64,000 bases of DNA, from positions 124,001 to 188,000 of the forward strand of contig JASBYJ010000001.1 in the NCBI GenBank assembly GCA_029984035.1, given 5' to 3'. A program made the position numbers and the translations under genes. This DNA comes from Conchiformibius sp. (lineage in GTDB: Bacteria; Pseudomonadota; Gammaproteobacteria; Burkholderiales; Neisseriaceae). A model generated the notes under the pieces. It was not told the origin of the DNA, searched no databases, and saw only the letters and a list, made by a program, of their open reading frames with translations. Below, piece after piece: positions 53,385 to 62,112 of the stretch; the first letter of the stretch is position 1; each line of letters starts with the position of its first letter.

Positions 53385-54079
53385 GCGGCTTCCTCCAGTT
53401 GCTCGGGGCTGATGTGGGCCGGCAATACGGCAAGTACCACCATATCGCGCGGGCCGTGCGCACCGAAAGCCAGCGTCAGCTGGATATCGGCGGTTTTGGA
53501 AGGTCCTGAAACCAATACCACATTCGTAGGCATATCCGCCGCCATATTTTCTCCCTGCATGGCATGATGGAAGGTGTCGTACATTTTTTCCGTGTCAAAC
53601 AGGCAAATGTGTACGGGCGGCACCAAACTTTGGCTGCGCGGCTGTTCGGGAGTGGGGAACAGCATAACCGTGCCCGTGTGTGCGATGCCGCAGCGGACAT
53701 CGGTAAAGCCTGCATCGATGTCGGCAAAAAAAGCATCTTTCCAATCTTCAATAGGTTTGTCGAATGCTTTGACTTCTATGCCTGCTGCAGTAACGGCCGA
53801 CCGAGCTTGTTGGCCATGCTCGGTTTTTAAGGGTAACAGGATATTTTTCAATCCTTTTTCTTTGGCTACCTGAACTAAAGTTTGTGCCCAATTCTCGGGG
53901 CGTACCCAATAGATTTCGGTTTTGACCGCACGCATGGTTTTCGCCCAATGTTTCAGGCGGGCGATTTCGTTTTCCCATGTGGGCGACATTTCTGCGTAAT
54001 AATCAAAAGTTTTCGGTTCGTCCATCGGATAGGCGTTGGCTTGGCGCAGTTTGGCCAAAATATTGTTGCGTGCGCTCAT
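53381..54079 (-). CDS. lutC: Lactate utilization protein LutC
   Basis: LUD-domain subunit of the LutABC lactate oxidase, 232 residues. Visible family segments: DVRCGIAHTGTVMLF, SLVPPVHICLF and TNVVLVSGPSKTADIQLTLAFGAHGPRDM, the last typical of LutC. No iron-sulfur motif, as expected. 4-bp overlaps on both sides bind it into one operon with lutA and lutB. Confidence 0.94.
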   Translation of the reverse strand: MSARNNILAKLRQANAYPMDEPKTFDYYAEMSPTWENEIARLKHWAKTMRAVKTEIYWVRPENWAQTLVQVAKEKGLKNILLPLKTEHGQQARSAVTAAGIEVKAFDKPIEDWKDAFFADIDAGFTDVRCGIAHTGTVMLFPTPEQPRSQSLVPPVHICLFDTEKMYDTFHHAMQGENMAADMPTNVVLVSGPSKTADIQLTLAFGAHGPRDMVVLAVLPAHISPEQLEEAA

Positions 54080-54846
54080 GCTTTGCCTCCCGTGCGTTCC
54101 AACAGGAAGGTGGCGATGTGTTTCGGCTTGGGCATGTCGGGTTCGTCTTTGGCGATTTTGCCGCCGATATTCAACATGCAGCCCGCATCCGCACTGACGA
54201 TTTCCACTGCCTGCGTATCTTTGATGGCTTGGACTTTATCGCTCACCATTGCGCCCGAAATATCGGGATGTTTGACAGAGAAAGTTCCGCCGAAACCGCA
54301 GCATTCGCTTTCATGGTCGTGAACGATGCGCTCCACGTTTTTCAGGCTGTCGACCAATTTCCAACCGCTGATGTGTACATTCATTTCGCGGCGGGCGGAG
54401 CAGGAGGTGTGTACCGCTACCTTGGCCGGTTCGCCTTTGTCTTCCGGCTGATAGCCGATGTTGACCAAAAAATGGGTGAATTCGACCACGCGGCCGGCGA
54501 TATTGTCGGCTTGTTCTTGATAGGGGCTGCCTTTAAACAGGGTCGGCCAATGGTGTTTCATCATGCCGCCGCAAGAACCTGAGGGAACAACTACAGGCCA
54601 AGGTTCGGGAAACAAATCCAATTGGGCTTTGGCGACTTCAAAAGCATCTTTCGGGTGCCCTGAAGAGAAAGCGGGTTGCCCGCAGCAACTTTGTCCCATC
54701 GGAAAGTGGACGCGTATGCCTTGTTGTTCCAGCAGGGTGATGGCATCCATACCGGCTTCGGGCATGAAAATATCCAGCAAACAGGTGCCGAAGAAGTAAA
54801 CATCTTCGGGTTTGCCGGTTGCGGTTGAGATGGTTTGTGTAGTCAT
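54076..54846 (-). CDS. lutA: Lactate utilization iron-sulfur protein LutA
   Basis: CCG-domain subunit of LutABC, 256 residues. Two Cys-rich domains: SCCGQPAFSSGHP with GSCGGMMKHHW in the first half, and HTSCSARREM with SECCGFGGTFSVKHP in the second. First gene of the lut operon; 4-bp overlap with lutC. The promoter should lie in 54850-55000, where an uptake sequence sits at about 54879-54890, but no clear hexamers are seen. Confidence 0.95.
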   Translation of the reverse strand: MTTQTISTATGKPEDVYFFGTCLLDIFMPEAGMDAITLLEQQGIRVHFPMGQSCCGQPAFSSGHPKDAFEVAKAQLDLFPEPWPVVVPSGSCGGMMKHHWPTLFKGSPYQEQADNIAGRVVEFTHFLVNIGYQPEDKGEPAKVAVHTSCSARREMNVHISGWKLVDSLKNVERIVHDHESECCGFGGTFSVKHPDISGAMVSDKVQAIKDTQAVEIVSADAGCMLNIGGKIAKDEPDMPKPKHIATFLLERTGGKA

Positions 54847-55119
54847 TGTTATTAAACTTCCGTTTGCTGCAAAAAGGCTGCCTGAAAGGTTTATCGGATG
54901 GATTTTCCAATTATTTGGCCAGTTTCGCTGTCTGCGTCTGTTTCAGCGGAAAACCGCCGTGTGTTCCAGGCGGAATTTGGAATGGGATGTAACTTTAAGT
55001 AATGAGTTGTAAGCGGTCAAGTGTAATTTGTTTGTTTACGAAATTGGGCATTGATAAATTTGCCGTATTCTGAATCGGGGTATTGTAGATAAGCAACAAG
55101 ATAAGCAATCAGCACGTTC

Positions 55120-55260
55120 TCACAGCCGCAGCAGGGGCAATGGGTTTTCATGCGGCCCCGCTTCCAGAATCTTGTTCAGGCAGGCCGCCATATAGGCTAT
55201 CTTGTCTCTGTTGAGAGGCAATTCAATTCTTTCGGGGGCGAATTCCTGTTTGTTTTCCAT
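55120..55260 (-). CDS. Hypothetical small protein, second gene of a pair
   Basis: 46 residues starting MENKQEFAPERIELPLNRDKI and ending NPLPLLRL. Not recognised. The ATG at 55258-55260 comes one base after the stop codon of the upstream small gene, which suggests translational coupling. Mostly polar, with one short amphipathic helix (IAYMAACLNKILEAG). No signal peptide. Coupled pairs of this size are sometimes toxin-antitoxin units, but nothing here proves it. Confidence 0.5.
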   Translation of the reverse strand: MENKQEFAPERIELPLNRDKIAYMAACLNKILEAGPHENPLPLLRL

Positions 55261-55261
55261 T

Positions 55262-55456
55262 TCACATCTCATCCACATAAATACCCGGGTACCGTTCATC
55301 CAATTCGGCAACTGCGGCGAAAAGGCTGTCAAATTTTCGGTCGACCTTGTCTTTTTGTTTCACAATCACTACGTTTCGCTCGGGCCAATCCTTAATCATC
55401 GCTACAGTGCGGCATTGGTGCGGACCGGTAGGCAGATAAACATGGTAGATTTTCAT
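55262..55456 (-). CDS. Hypothetical small protein, first gene of a pair
   Basis: 64 residues starting MKIYHVYLPTGPHQCRTVAMI and ending ERYPGIYVDEM. Not recognised. ATG 55456 lies 8 bp after AAGGA, an ideal spacing; an ATG two codons earlier is too close to it. Alternating hydrophobic residues early (beta strands) and a later helix (KFDSLFAAVAELDERYP) suggest a compact folded protein. No promoter is evident. Confidence 0.55.
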   Translation of the reverse strand: MKIYHVYLPTGPHQCRTVAMIKDWPERNVVIVKQKDKVDRKFDSLFAAVAELDERYPGIYVDEM

Positions 55457-55667
55457 TTTCATATTCCTTGCAGCTATAAACCGTGTTGATAATTTCTCAT
55501 GAGAAGGACAATTTTGTTAAAGAGTCTGTGAAGAAGGTGGGGTGTTAAAACTGTGTATACCGGTTATTACTGTGTGCTGAGAGAGATGTGGTGTTCATTT
55601 TTGATATAATATTTTGATAAAATAAAGTTTTATGAGTAAGTTTGGAATTTCGGTAGAGTAAAATTAG
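55457..55667. other. AT-rich intergenic DNA
   Basis: No gene supported. It includes a palindrome TTCTCATGAGAA near 55495 and AT-rich sequence around 55610. It separates the small gene pair from the transposase remnant. Confidence 0.4.
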
Positions 55668-55912
55668 CTCTAAATCTCGTGCCATTTTGGCAGTTCTGCG
55701 TCCTCGATTCTTTCATAATGATTTCAAAGATAACGTTCATCTGGCTCTATTTTGCTTTCAAAGGGTTTATTTGCCTAAGCTGATACCTTGCCTGATGTTG
55801 TGGAAAATTAAAGAGTCTCTGTATCTGGCTGAATGGCGGGTAAATTTGCTGCTGTTCTTACAGTGACTTCTGCTACAAAGAATTCAAGCAGTTTTTTAGT
55901 ACAGATTCTCTG
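55668..55912 (-). pseudogene. IS1016/IS1595-type transposase remnant
   Basis: Translating the minus strand in shifting frames gives pieces in the order expected of an IS1595-family (IS1016 group) transposase: KKLLEFFVAEVTVRTAANL, then after a frameshift IFHNIRQGIS, then PFESKIEPDERY (family: FEGxIELDESYFGG, carrying a catalytic Asp) and finally KNRGRRTAKMA (family: KGKRGRGAAGKV). At least two frameshifts and stop codons separate them and the C-terminal half is missing. Clearly dead. Terminal repeats were not found. Confidence 0.7.
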
Positions 55913-55979
55913 AATTTACAATTTCTTATCTGCATTGTTAGAGATTAATATAACCGCTAATCCATTACAGTTTTAAAAA

Positions 55980-56180
55980 TTAAATATGCAGAGCGCAATA
56001 AACAGATTCATCATTATCTTTATTTTCAAAGCCCTTACTAACCAGTTTAACAGAGTTGAATGTGTTGCCTTCATCAGAAGTGACCATAACAATTAAATCT
56101 TGGTCTTCAAAACTTTTTAATTCTTCGATTAATTCACGAATTGTTTTTTTCCTATCTTTCCACTCAATGATTTGGTTCAT
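55980..56180 (-). CDS. Hypothetical small acidic protein
   Basis: 66 residues from ATG 56180 (MNQIIEWKDRKKTIRELIEEL), which has GGAG 9 bp upstream; a TTG at 56195 is also in frame. An N-terminal helix, then a strand-rich part (LIVMVTSDEGNTFNSVKLV), ending SVYCALHI. AT-rich compared with core genes and next to a transposase remnant, so probably acquired DNA. Not recognised; no function proposed. Confidence 0.5.
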   Translation of the reverse strand: MNQIIEWKDRKKTIRELIEELKSFEDQDLIVMVTSDEGNTFNSVKLVSKGFENKDNDESVYCALHI

Positions 56181-56785
56181 AATTTTAATCTCCAATTCCG
56201 TTTAGGTTTATATCATAAGTTCTAAGGCGTGTATTTTTGAATCAAGCCTTGCATAGCCTAATTCGGCAGCTTTTGAGTAGCTTGTGCGTTAGTGGCAAAA
56301 CATGCTGCAGCTTAAACGGTAGTTGGAATTGCAGCAATTATGGCTAACGTGAAGCTAAGCAATACAAGTCTTAAAAAATTTTCATATGGATTAAAAATAA
56401 GAATTCGATTTCATTCAAAGTATCATTTTTTTGTTAGGTATCAAGCAGAAATCTGGAAATGTGGCATTTTGTTTTTTGTTGGCAAAGATTTTTGTAGTTT
56501 GGGTGAGCTGGGATTCGGTTGCTAGGTCGGGTGCGCAGATTATGGAATCTCATCAGAGAAATTGGGCAGCTAATGCAGCTTCAATTTCTGGTAGTTGGAA
56601 TAGCTTATTTTGGGCTGCGAATCATGTGTATTTTTGATGCAAATTGTGTGCGGCGGGTTGGTTAGTTTAAAGGAACTGACTTTGATTAATGATAAAGCCT
56701 GCCTGAAAAAGTTTCAGGCAGGCTTACGGGATATGCCCGGTTTGCAGCGTTAAACGGATTGCCGATTGAATGCCGACAGAGTGTT
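56181..56785. other. AT-rich accessory DNA without a supported gene
   Basis: Base use differs from the core genes, and no uptake sequence occurs until a variant hairpin AAGCCTGCCTGAAA / complement at 56695-56708 and 56712-56725, a likely terminator of the nitroreductase gene. A frame with its first TTG at 56431 (68 codons, one hydrophobic stretch) lacks a ribosome site and is not accepted. Confidence 0.45.
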
Positions 56786-57391
56786 TTACAAACCGAATAC
56801 TTTGAAACGGTTTTCCAAAGGTTCAAAGCTTTTTTCACCTGCCGGTGCGGCGATGCCGCCGAATACCATTTGCGCACGCAGCGTCCAGCTTTCGGGAATG
56901 TCCCATTCTTGGGCAACGGCTTGGTCAATCAGCGGGTTGTAGTGTTGCAAGTTGGCGCCGATGTCTGCGGCGGTTAGCGTGGTCCATACGGCATATTGGT
57001 GCATGGCATTGGTGTGTTCCGACCAAACGGGAAAATTGGCGGCATAGCCGGGAAAGCCTTCCTGCAAGCCTTTTACAACGGTTTGGTCTTCAAAAAACAA
57101 CACGGAACCTGCGGCCGCTTTGAAGCCGTTCATTTTTTGCTGTGTCGGTTCAAATTTGTCTGCGGGTACGATGGCACGTAGGGCATCTTCGGCAAACTGC
57201 CATAATTTTTTGTGTTCGCCGCCAAACAATACCACTACGCGGGTGGATTGTGAATTGAATGCGGACGGCGTATGCAATACGGCGTGGCGTACGATTTCGG
57301 CCACTTCTTTTTCAGGCAGCGGCAGTGTGTTATTGAGTGCGTAAATCGAACGGCGGGTTTGTGCGGCTTGTTGGATAGTTTGGTAAGTCAT
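56786..57391 (-). CDS. Nitroreductase family protein
   Basis: 201-residue FMN-dependent reductase of the nitroreductase superfamily (the group with oxygen-insensitive and fatty-acid-response members). N-terminal QTRRSIYALNNTLPLPEKEV, then TPSAFNSQSTRVVVLFG for FMN binding, and HQYAVWTTLTAADIGANLQHYN in the dimer core; C-terminus PAGEKSFEPLENRFKVF. Downstream of doxX by 63 bp on the same strand and opposite a LysR gene, which likely controls both. Confidence 0.88.
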   Translation of the reverse strand: MTYQTIQQAAQTRRSIYALNNTLPLPEKEVAEIVRHAVLHTPSAFNSQSTRVVVLFGGEHKKLWQFAEDALRAIVPADKFEPTQQKMNGFKAAAGSVLFFEDQTVVKGLQEGFPGYAANFPVWSEHTNAMHQYAVWTTLTAADIGANLQHYNPLIDQAVAQEWDIPESWTLRAQMVFGGIAAPAGEKSFEPLENRFKVFGL

Positions 57392-57454
57392 GATGTTTCC
57401 TTTATGTGGTGAATGGTTGAATAGCGGCTGCGTGATTTCAGGCAGCCTGAAAGT

Positions 57455-57850
57455 TTAGCGTTTGAGTCGGTTGTCTAATGCAAAAGCACCGCCGCCCGCA
57501 ACGGAAATATACAGGAAAATAAAGCAAAACAGTGCGGCAGCTTCGCCTCCGTTCATTAGCGGCAGCAGTATGTTGGGCGATGTGTGGAACATAAAATAAG
57601 CCGCAGCCATCATGCCCGAAAGAATGAATGCTACAGGACGGGTAAACAGTCCGATAATGAGTAATAGGCCGCCAACGGTTTCCAAAATGCCGGCCAAGCC
57701 CAAAACGGAGACGAGTTGCAAACCGTCGAATTTGGCGATATGCGGCAGTCCGAACAGTTTTGCGGTGCCGTGCAGGAAAAACATATAGGCGGATGTGATG
57801 CGGAGTATGGCCAACACGATGGCTTGGATATTTTTATTGTGTGTTTTCAT
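57455..57850 (-). CDS. DoxX family membrane protein
   Basis: 131 residues with four predicted membrane helices. Family features: ILRITSAYMFFLHGTAKLFG at the start, GLAGILETVGGLLLIIGLFTRPVAF and AAYFMFHTSPNILLPLMNGGEAAALFCF. DoxX-type proteins are poorly understood; some act in redox or thiol stress. It leads an apparent doxX-nitroreductase operon divergent from the LysR gene 97 bp away. Confidence 0.88.
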   Translation of the reverse strand: MKTHNKNIQAIVLAILRITSAYMFFLHGTAKLFGLPHIAKFDGLQLVSVLGLAGILETVGGLLLIIGLFTRPVAFILSGMMAAAYFMFHTSPNILLPLMNGGEAAALFCFIFLYISVAGGGAFALDNRLKR

Positions 57851-57947
57851 GATGGTTCGGATGAGTGCTGAAAAAGCGGAGTATAGAAGTTTCTTATTAT
57901 TAGATATATACTGATTTTGTTGAAAGTGTGTTTCTTATTGGGAAATT

Positions 57948-58856
57948 ATGGATACTTTGTTGAGTTTGAGAGTGTTTTGCCAAGTGGTTGAAAACGGTAG
58001 TTTCACCCGTGCTGCCGAGCAATTGGGCATTTCTACCGCGATGGCGAGTAAACATGTGGCGCATTTGGAAAACAGGGTGCAGGCAAAATTGTTGCACCGC
58101 AATAACCGCAATCTGCATCTTACCGAAGCGGGCAGCGAATATTACCGCCAGTGCGGCCATGCGTTGGAGATTTTGGAAACGGCGGCGCAAAAAGCTTCCG
58201 GTATGAGCGAAATGCCGCAGGGCGTTTTGCGCGTTACTATGCCGCAATGGTTTACCAATCCGCGCATCAGCAACATCATCAGCGAATATTGCCGCCATTA
58301 TCCCAATGTGTCTTTGGATTTGGTGTTGAGCAACCGGCGCACCGATTTGATTGCGGACGGTTTTGATTTGGCTTTGCGGGTTTCCGATGAGCCGCACCCT
58401 TCTTTAATCGTTAAGCCTTTGGCGGATATTGAATTCTTTTTATTGGCTTCTCCCGAATATGTGATGCGCAACGGGTTGCCTGCCGCGCCTGAGGAAGTTG
58501 TAGGGCATACTGCGGTTTTGCCTTCCTATACCGATATGGAATGCATGGAAATTGTTCGCCTGTCTGACGGCAGGCGCAGCGTATTGAAATTGGATGCGCG
58601 GGTTTTTTGTGACGGAACGCTGATGGCAGGCAGTTTGATTCGTGCGGGTTTGGGAATAGGATTCCAGCCGCAATGGTGCGTGGAGGAGGATTTGAGCAGC
58701 GGCAGATTGGTCAGATTGCTGCCTGAATATCGGATTTTGACGAGCAGGCTCTATGCCGCTTATGTAGACAGGGCTTTTTTAAGTGCCAAGGTGAGAAGTT
58801 TTATCGATTTTATGAGTGCGCGGTTGTGTGATGAAAAACAGGGCGGGAAAATTTGA
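57948..58856 (+). CDS. LysR-type transcriptional regulator (CrgA-like)
   Basis: 302 residues. HTH region LRVFCQVVENGSFTRAAEQLGIS and STAMASKHVAHLENRVQAKLLHR (about 5-55), followed by a two-lobe effector domain from about 90. Its pattern (SNRRTDLIADGFDLALRVSDEPHPSLI) is that of the large AaeR/CrgA group. In meningococcus CrgA lies divergent to an NADPH quinone reductase gene; here the divergent partners are doxX and a nitroreductase, a similar arrangement. The shared 97-bp spacer should contain the operator. Confidence 0.87.
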   Translation: MDTLLSLRVFCQVVENGSFTRAAEQLGISTAMASKHVAHLENRVQAKLLHRNNRNLHLTEAGSEYYRQCGHALEILETAAQKASGMSEMPQGVLRVTMPQWFTNPRISNIISEYCRHYPNVSLDLVLSNRRTDLIADGFDLALRVSDEPHPSLIVKPLADIEFFLLASPEYVMRNGLPAAPEEVVGHTAVLPSYTDMECMEIVRLSDGRRSVLKLDARVFCDGTLMAGSLIRAGLGIGFQPQWCVEEDLSSGRLVRLLPEYRILTSRLYAAYVDRAFLSAKVRSFIDFMSARLCDEKQGGKI

Positions 58857-59103
58857 ATGTCGGTTGACGGAATGCCGGTTCGGACGGCGGCCGAGTATTC
58901 ATCCGAATTCGAATGTTCGGACGACAACCCTATTTTCAGGCAGCCATGCCGTTGCCATATTGTGATGGCGGGCGGTTTGTCGGGGAATGTTTGTGGCGGT
59001 ATTCCGTTAAGGAATGCTTGGGTTGGTGCTGCCTGAAAAAATGGCAGTTGGGCTATTTTTTCAGGCAGCCTGAAGGAAGATGGCTGCGATAAACCTTCAT
59101 TTC
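58857..59103. other. Intergenic region between convergent lysR and rng
   Basis: No gene supported. Inverted uptake sequences form a 15-bp stem (59028-59042 with 59055-59069, 12-nt loop) that may end both transcripts, although the T-runs are inside the stem. Confidence 0.55.
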
Positions 59104-60600
59104 CTAATTTAAAACAATATCATATTGGTCTTGCGCATAAGAGTTTTCTACCGACAGGGAAATGGGTTTGCCGATGAAATCTACCAGCATGGCCAGGGAT
59201 TGGGATTCTTCGTCTAAAAACAAATCAATCACTTGCGGCGAAGCGATGATGCGGAAGGATTTGGTATCGAAACGGCGGCTTTCGCGCACGATTTCGCGTT
59301 GGATTTCGTAGCACAGTGTTTGTGCGGTTTTCAGGCTGCCCCGACCTTGGCAGGTGGGGCAGGACTCGCATAGGAGATGTTGCAGGCTTTCGCGGCTGCG
59401 CTTGCGGGTAAGTTCTACCAAGCCCAAGCAGGTAAAGCCGTTCAGGGTAACGCGGGTGCGGTCGAAACTTAATGCTTTAGCCAGTTCTTGTAAGACGGCT
59501 TCACGGTGTTCTTCCAGCATCATGTCAATAAAATCAACGATGATGATGCCGCCGATGTTGCGCAGACGCAGTTCGCGGGCGATGGTATGGCAGGCTTCCA
59601 AATTGGTTTTGAATACGGTTTCGTCAAAATTGCGTGCGCCGACAAAACCGCCTGTGTTCACGTCAATGGTGGTCATCGCTTCGGTGGTTTCGATAATCAG
59701 GTAGCTGCCGAAGTTGAGATTGACGCGCGGTTGCAGGGCGCGGTTGATGGCGGCTTCCGCTCCGTATAGTTCAAACAGGGGCTTTTCGCCTTGAAACAGG
59801 TGCAGCCTGTCGGTTGCGCCCTGTACGTACATTTGGGCGAATGCTTTCATTTGTTCGAAATTTTGCCGCGAGTCCACCAGAATTTCGCGGGTGTTGTCGT
59901 TAAACAAATCACGCAATACGCGCTTGGCAAGCGGTAAATCTTGGAACAACAAGGCGGGCGGAGGGCTGGTTTGGGCGTGGCTGCTGATGTTGTGCCATAC
60001 TTTGGACAGATAATCGATATCGGCTTGGAGTTCAGAATCGCCAACAGTTTCCGCGCTGGTACGGATGATGTAGCCTTGCGGTGCGTTTTCAGGCAGCAGT
60101 GCGGCCAGACGTTGGCGCAGGTTGTTGCGTTCGTCTTCGTTTTCGATACGTTGGGATACGCCGATATGGTTGTCTTGCGGCAGGAATACCAGAAAGCGGC
60201 CGGCCAGCGAAATTTGGGTGGACAGGCGTGCGCCTTTGCTGTTGATGGGGTCTTTAATCACTTGGACCAGCAGGGTTTGGCCTTCAAACAACATATGTTC
60301 GATGCGTTGTTCGGAATCGGGGTTTTGACGTTGTTCCAGCATGTCCATCACATGCAGAAATGCAGCGCGCTCCAAACCGATTTCGACAAACGCGCTTTGC
60401 ATACCCGGTAAAACGCGGCGTACGGTGCCCAGATAGATGTTGCCCACCAAGCTGTGTTCGCGGTTGCGTTCGATGTGCAGCTCGCAAATTTCGTTTTCTT
60501 CCAAAACTGCCACCCGTGTTTCCTGCGGCGTGATATTCACTAACACGGTTTCGGGCAGCCGCGGCATGTCTTTGGGCAGGGGAATGGTTTCAAAACCCAT
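59104..60600 (-). CDS. rng: Ribonuclease G
   Basis: Endoribonuclease of the RNase E/G family that matures 16S rRNA 5' ends and degrades some mRNAs. 498 residues. S1 domain about 40-130 (VGNIYLGTVRRVLPGMQSAFVEIGLERAAFLHV split by the S1 insert), RNase H-like fold, catalytic acids in TIDVNTGGFVGAR and IVDFIDMML, and the zinc-link CxxC in CESCPTCQG. No RNase E-type C-terminal scaffold, hence RNase G. ATG 60600 with AAGG upstream is chosen over ATG 60669. Confidence 0.94.
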   Translation of the reverse strand: MGFETIPLPKDMPRLPETVLVNITPQETRVAVLEENEICELHIERNREHSLVGNIYLGTVRRVLPGMQSAFVEIGLERAAFLHVMDMLEQRQNPDSEQRIEHMLFEGQTLLVQVIKDPINSKGARLSTQISLAGRFLVFLPQDNHIGVSQRIENEDERNNLRQRLAALLPENAPQGYIIRTSAETVGDSELQADIDYLSKVWHNISSHAQTSPPPALLFQDLPLAKRVLRDLFNDNTREILVDSRQNFEQMKAFAQMYVQGATDRLHLFQGEKPLFELYGAEAAINRALQPRVNLNFGSYLIIETTEAMTTIDVNTGGFVGARNFDETVFKTNLEACHTIARELRLRNIGGIIIVDFIDMMLEEHREAVLQELAKALSFDRTRVTLNGFTCLGLVELTRKRSRESLQHLLCESCPTCQGRGSLKTAQTLCYEIQREIVRESRRFDTKSFRIIASPQVIDLFLDEESQSLAMLVDFIGKPISLSVENSYAQDQYDIVLN

Positions 60601-60826
60601 AGTGGTACCTTGAATGTGAAACGGTTTTGGGGAATGTCCGTTATAGTTGGTATAAAAAATGACCGGCATCGGATAAACGTTTGCAGGCAGCGTGAAATTC
60701 GGGACGGCGGACGGTTGCGGCTGCCTGAAAATGTGTCGTCCTGAATCGGTGATGCAACCGTGAGATATACGGTTTGCTGCGGCGTATGCGCTTATCTGCG
60801 GCTGGGAAGGGCTTGGCTGTTTGTGC

Positions 60827-61582
60827 TTAAAAACGGTTTTTCCATTCGCGCAGCGCAGCGAATATTTCTTCTTCCCCGCTTAAGGTGTGTTGCGCCCATT
60901 TTTGTGCCTGTTGCCGTACGGTTGGGCTGCGGGTGCGTAAAAACGGGTTGATACGTTTTTCGTGCGCTAGGGTAACGGGCAGGCTGGGCAGGTGCAATGC
61001 GGCTTGCGCTTCGGTAATGTTGCCGTTGTCCGGTTCGACGTGGGCGGCAAAACGCAAATTCGATGCGGTGTATTCGTGTGCCGGATAGAGCAGCGTGTTT
61101 TCAGGCAGCCCGACTATGCGTTGCAGGCTGCGGTAAAGCCCGGATATGCTGCCTGAAAATACACGCCCGCAACCTGCGGAGAAAAGGGTGTCGCCACAAA
61201 AAAGATGTTGTGTGCCGTTGCCGTACAGCAGATAGCTGAGATGTTGCGCGGTGTGTCCGGGCGTATGCCACACTTCTATGGTGTGGTTTTGCCAAACGAT
61301 GCGGCTGCCTTCGTTTACCGTTTGGTCTGCTGCCGGAATGTTGTCGGCGGCGTAAACCGTACATTGCGGGAATGCCTGCTTGAGTGCGTCTATACCGCCG
61401 ATGTGGTCATGATGCTCGTGGGTAATCCAAATTTGTTCCAGCTCAATGCGCTGTCGGCGCAGAAAGGCCGATACGGGTTCGGATTCCGAGGGGTCGATGC
61501 ACACGGCTTTGCCGTTGCAAACGGGCAACCAGATATAGTTGTCTTGAAGGGCGGCGATGCGGTGGACGGTTAGGCTGTGCAT
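60827..61582 (-). CDS. gloB: Hydroxyacylglutathione hydrolase (glyoxalase II)
   Basis: Metallo-beta-lactamase-fold hydrolase that releases D-lactate and glutathione from S-lactoylglutathione. 251 residues. Metal motif THEHHDHIGG (about 54-63), HTPGHTAQHLSYL, FCGDTLFSAGCGRVFSG, and the C-terminal substrate-binding part PAHEYTASNLRFA. The start overlaps the upstream nudix gene by 13 bp, implying one operon. Its product, D-lactate, is not the substrate of LutABC as usually described. Confidence 0.95.
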   Translation of the reverse strand: MHSLTVHRIAALQDNYIWLPVCNGKAVCIDPSESEPVSAFLRRQRIELEQIWITHEHHDHIGGIDALKQAFPQCTVYAADNIPAADQTVNEGSRIVWQNHTIEVWHTPGHTAQHLSYLLYGNGTQHLFCGDTLFSAGCGRVFSGSISGLYRSLQRIVGLPENTLLYPAHEYTASNLRFAAHVEPDNGNITEAQAALHLPSLPVTLAHEKRINPFLRTRSPTVRQQAQKWAQHTLSGEEEIFAALREWKNRF

Positions 61583-62112
61583 GATTCGGATAACCAGAAT
61601 TGTAGGGCAATCAGCGTTTTGGCGTCGCAGATTTCCTGATTGGCAATAGCTTGCCGTACTTCTTCTTGTGTGAGCAATACGGTTTCTACGAATTCGTCTT
61701 GGTCGGGCTGCAGTGCGCTGTCGGCTTGGATACCGTGGGCGCGGTAGAGATGCAGCACTTCATCACAAAAGCCGGGCGCGCTGTAAAAGGCGGCGATTTT
61801 TTCTACGCTTGCCGCGGTGTAGGGAGTTTCTTCCGCCAATTCCCGCAAGGCGCATTGTGCCGGGTCTTCACCCTTATCCAATTTGCCCGCAGGCACTTCC
61901 AGCAGCGCGCGTCCGGCAGCGTAACGCCATTGGCGTACCAATACGACTTGTTGCTTGTCGGTAACCGCCAATACGCAGGCGGCTCCCGGATGGCGTACCA
62001 CCAATCGTTGGTGCCGATTGCCGTTGGGTAGTTGGATAACATCCTGGTCTATGGTGAGAAAACTGTTTTGAAACAGGGTGTTTCCTGACAGTTTGGTTTC
62101 GTTCAGTTTCAT
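61570..62112 (-). CDS. NUDIX hydrolase, ADP-ribose pyrophosphatase-like
   Basis: 180 residues, close to NudF/ADP-ribose pyrophosphatases, which split ADP-ribose to AMP and ribose 5-phosphate. The Nudix box reads GKLDKGEDPAQCALRELAEET, with the Gly of the GX5E part and REUxEE intact, but the late conserved Gly of the box (EExGU) is replaced by Pro (EETPY). The metal-binding acids are present, so activity is likely. Upstream partner of gloB with a 13-bp overlap. Confidence 0.85.
   Translation of the reverse strand: MKLNETKLSGNTLFQNSFLTIDQDVIQLPNGNRHQRLVVRHPGAACVLAVTDKQQVVLVRQWRYAAGRALLEVPAGKLDKGEDPAQCALRELAEETPYTAASVEKIAAFYSAPGFCDEVLHLYRAHGIQADSALQPDQDEFVETVLLTQEEVRQAIANQEICDAKTLIALQFWLSESCTA

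Noticed and set aside
56431..56637. 68-codon frame with a hydrophobic stretch (ends WAANHVYF)
   Set aside because: Its only early start is TTG, there is no ribosome site, and it lies in decayed accessory DNA. Kept only as a note in case expression data support it.
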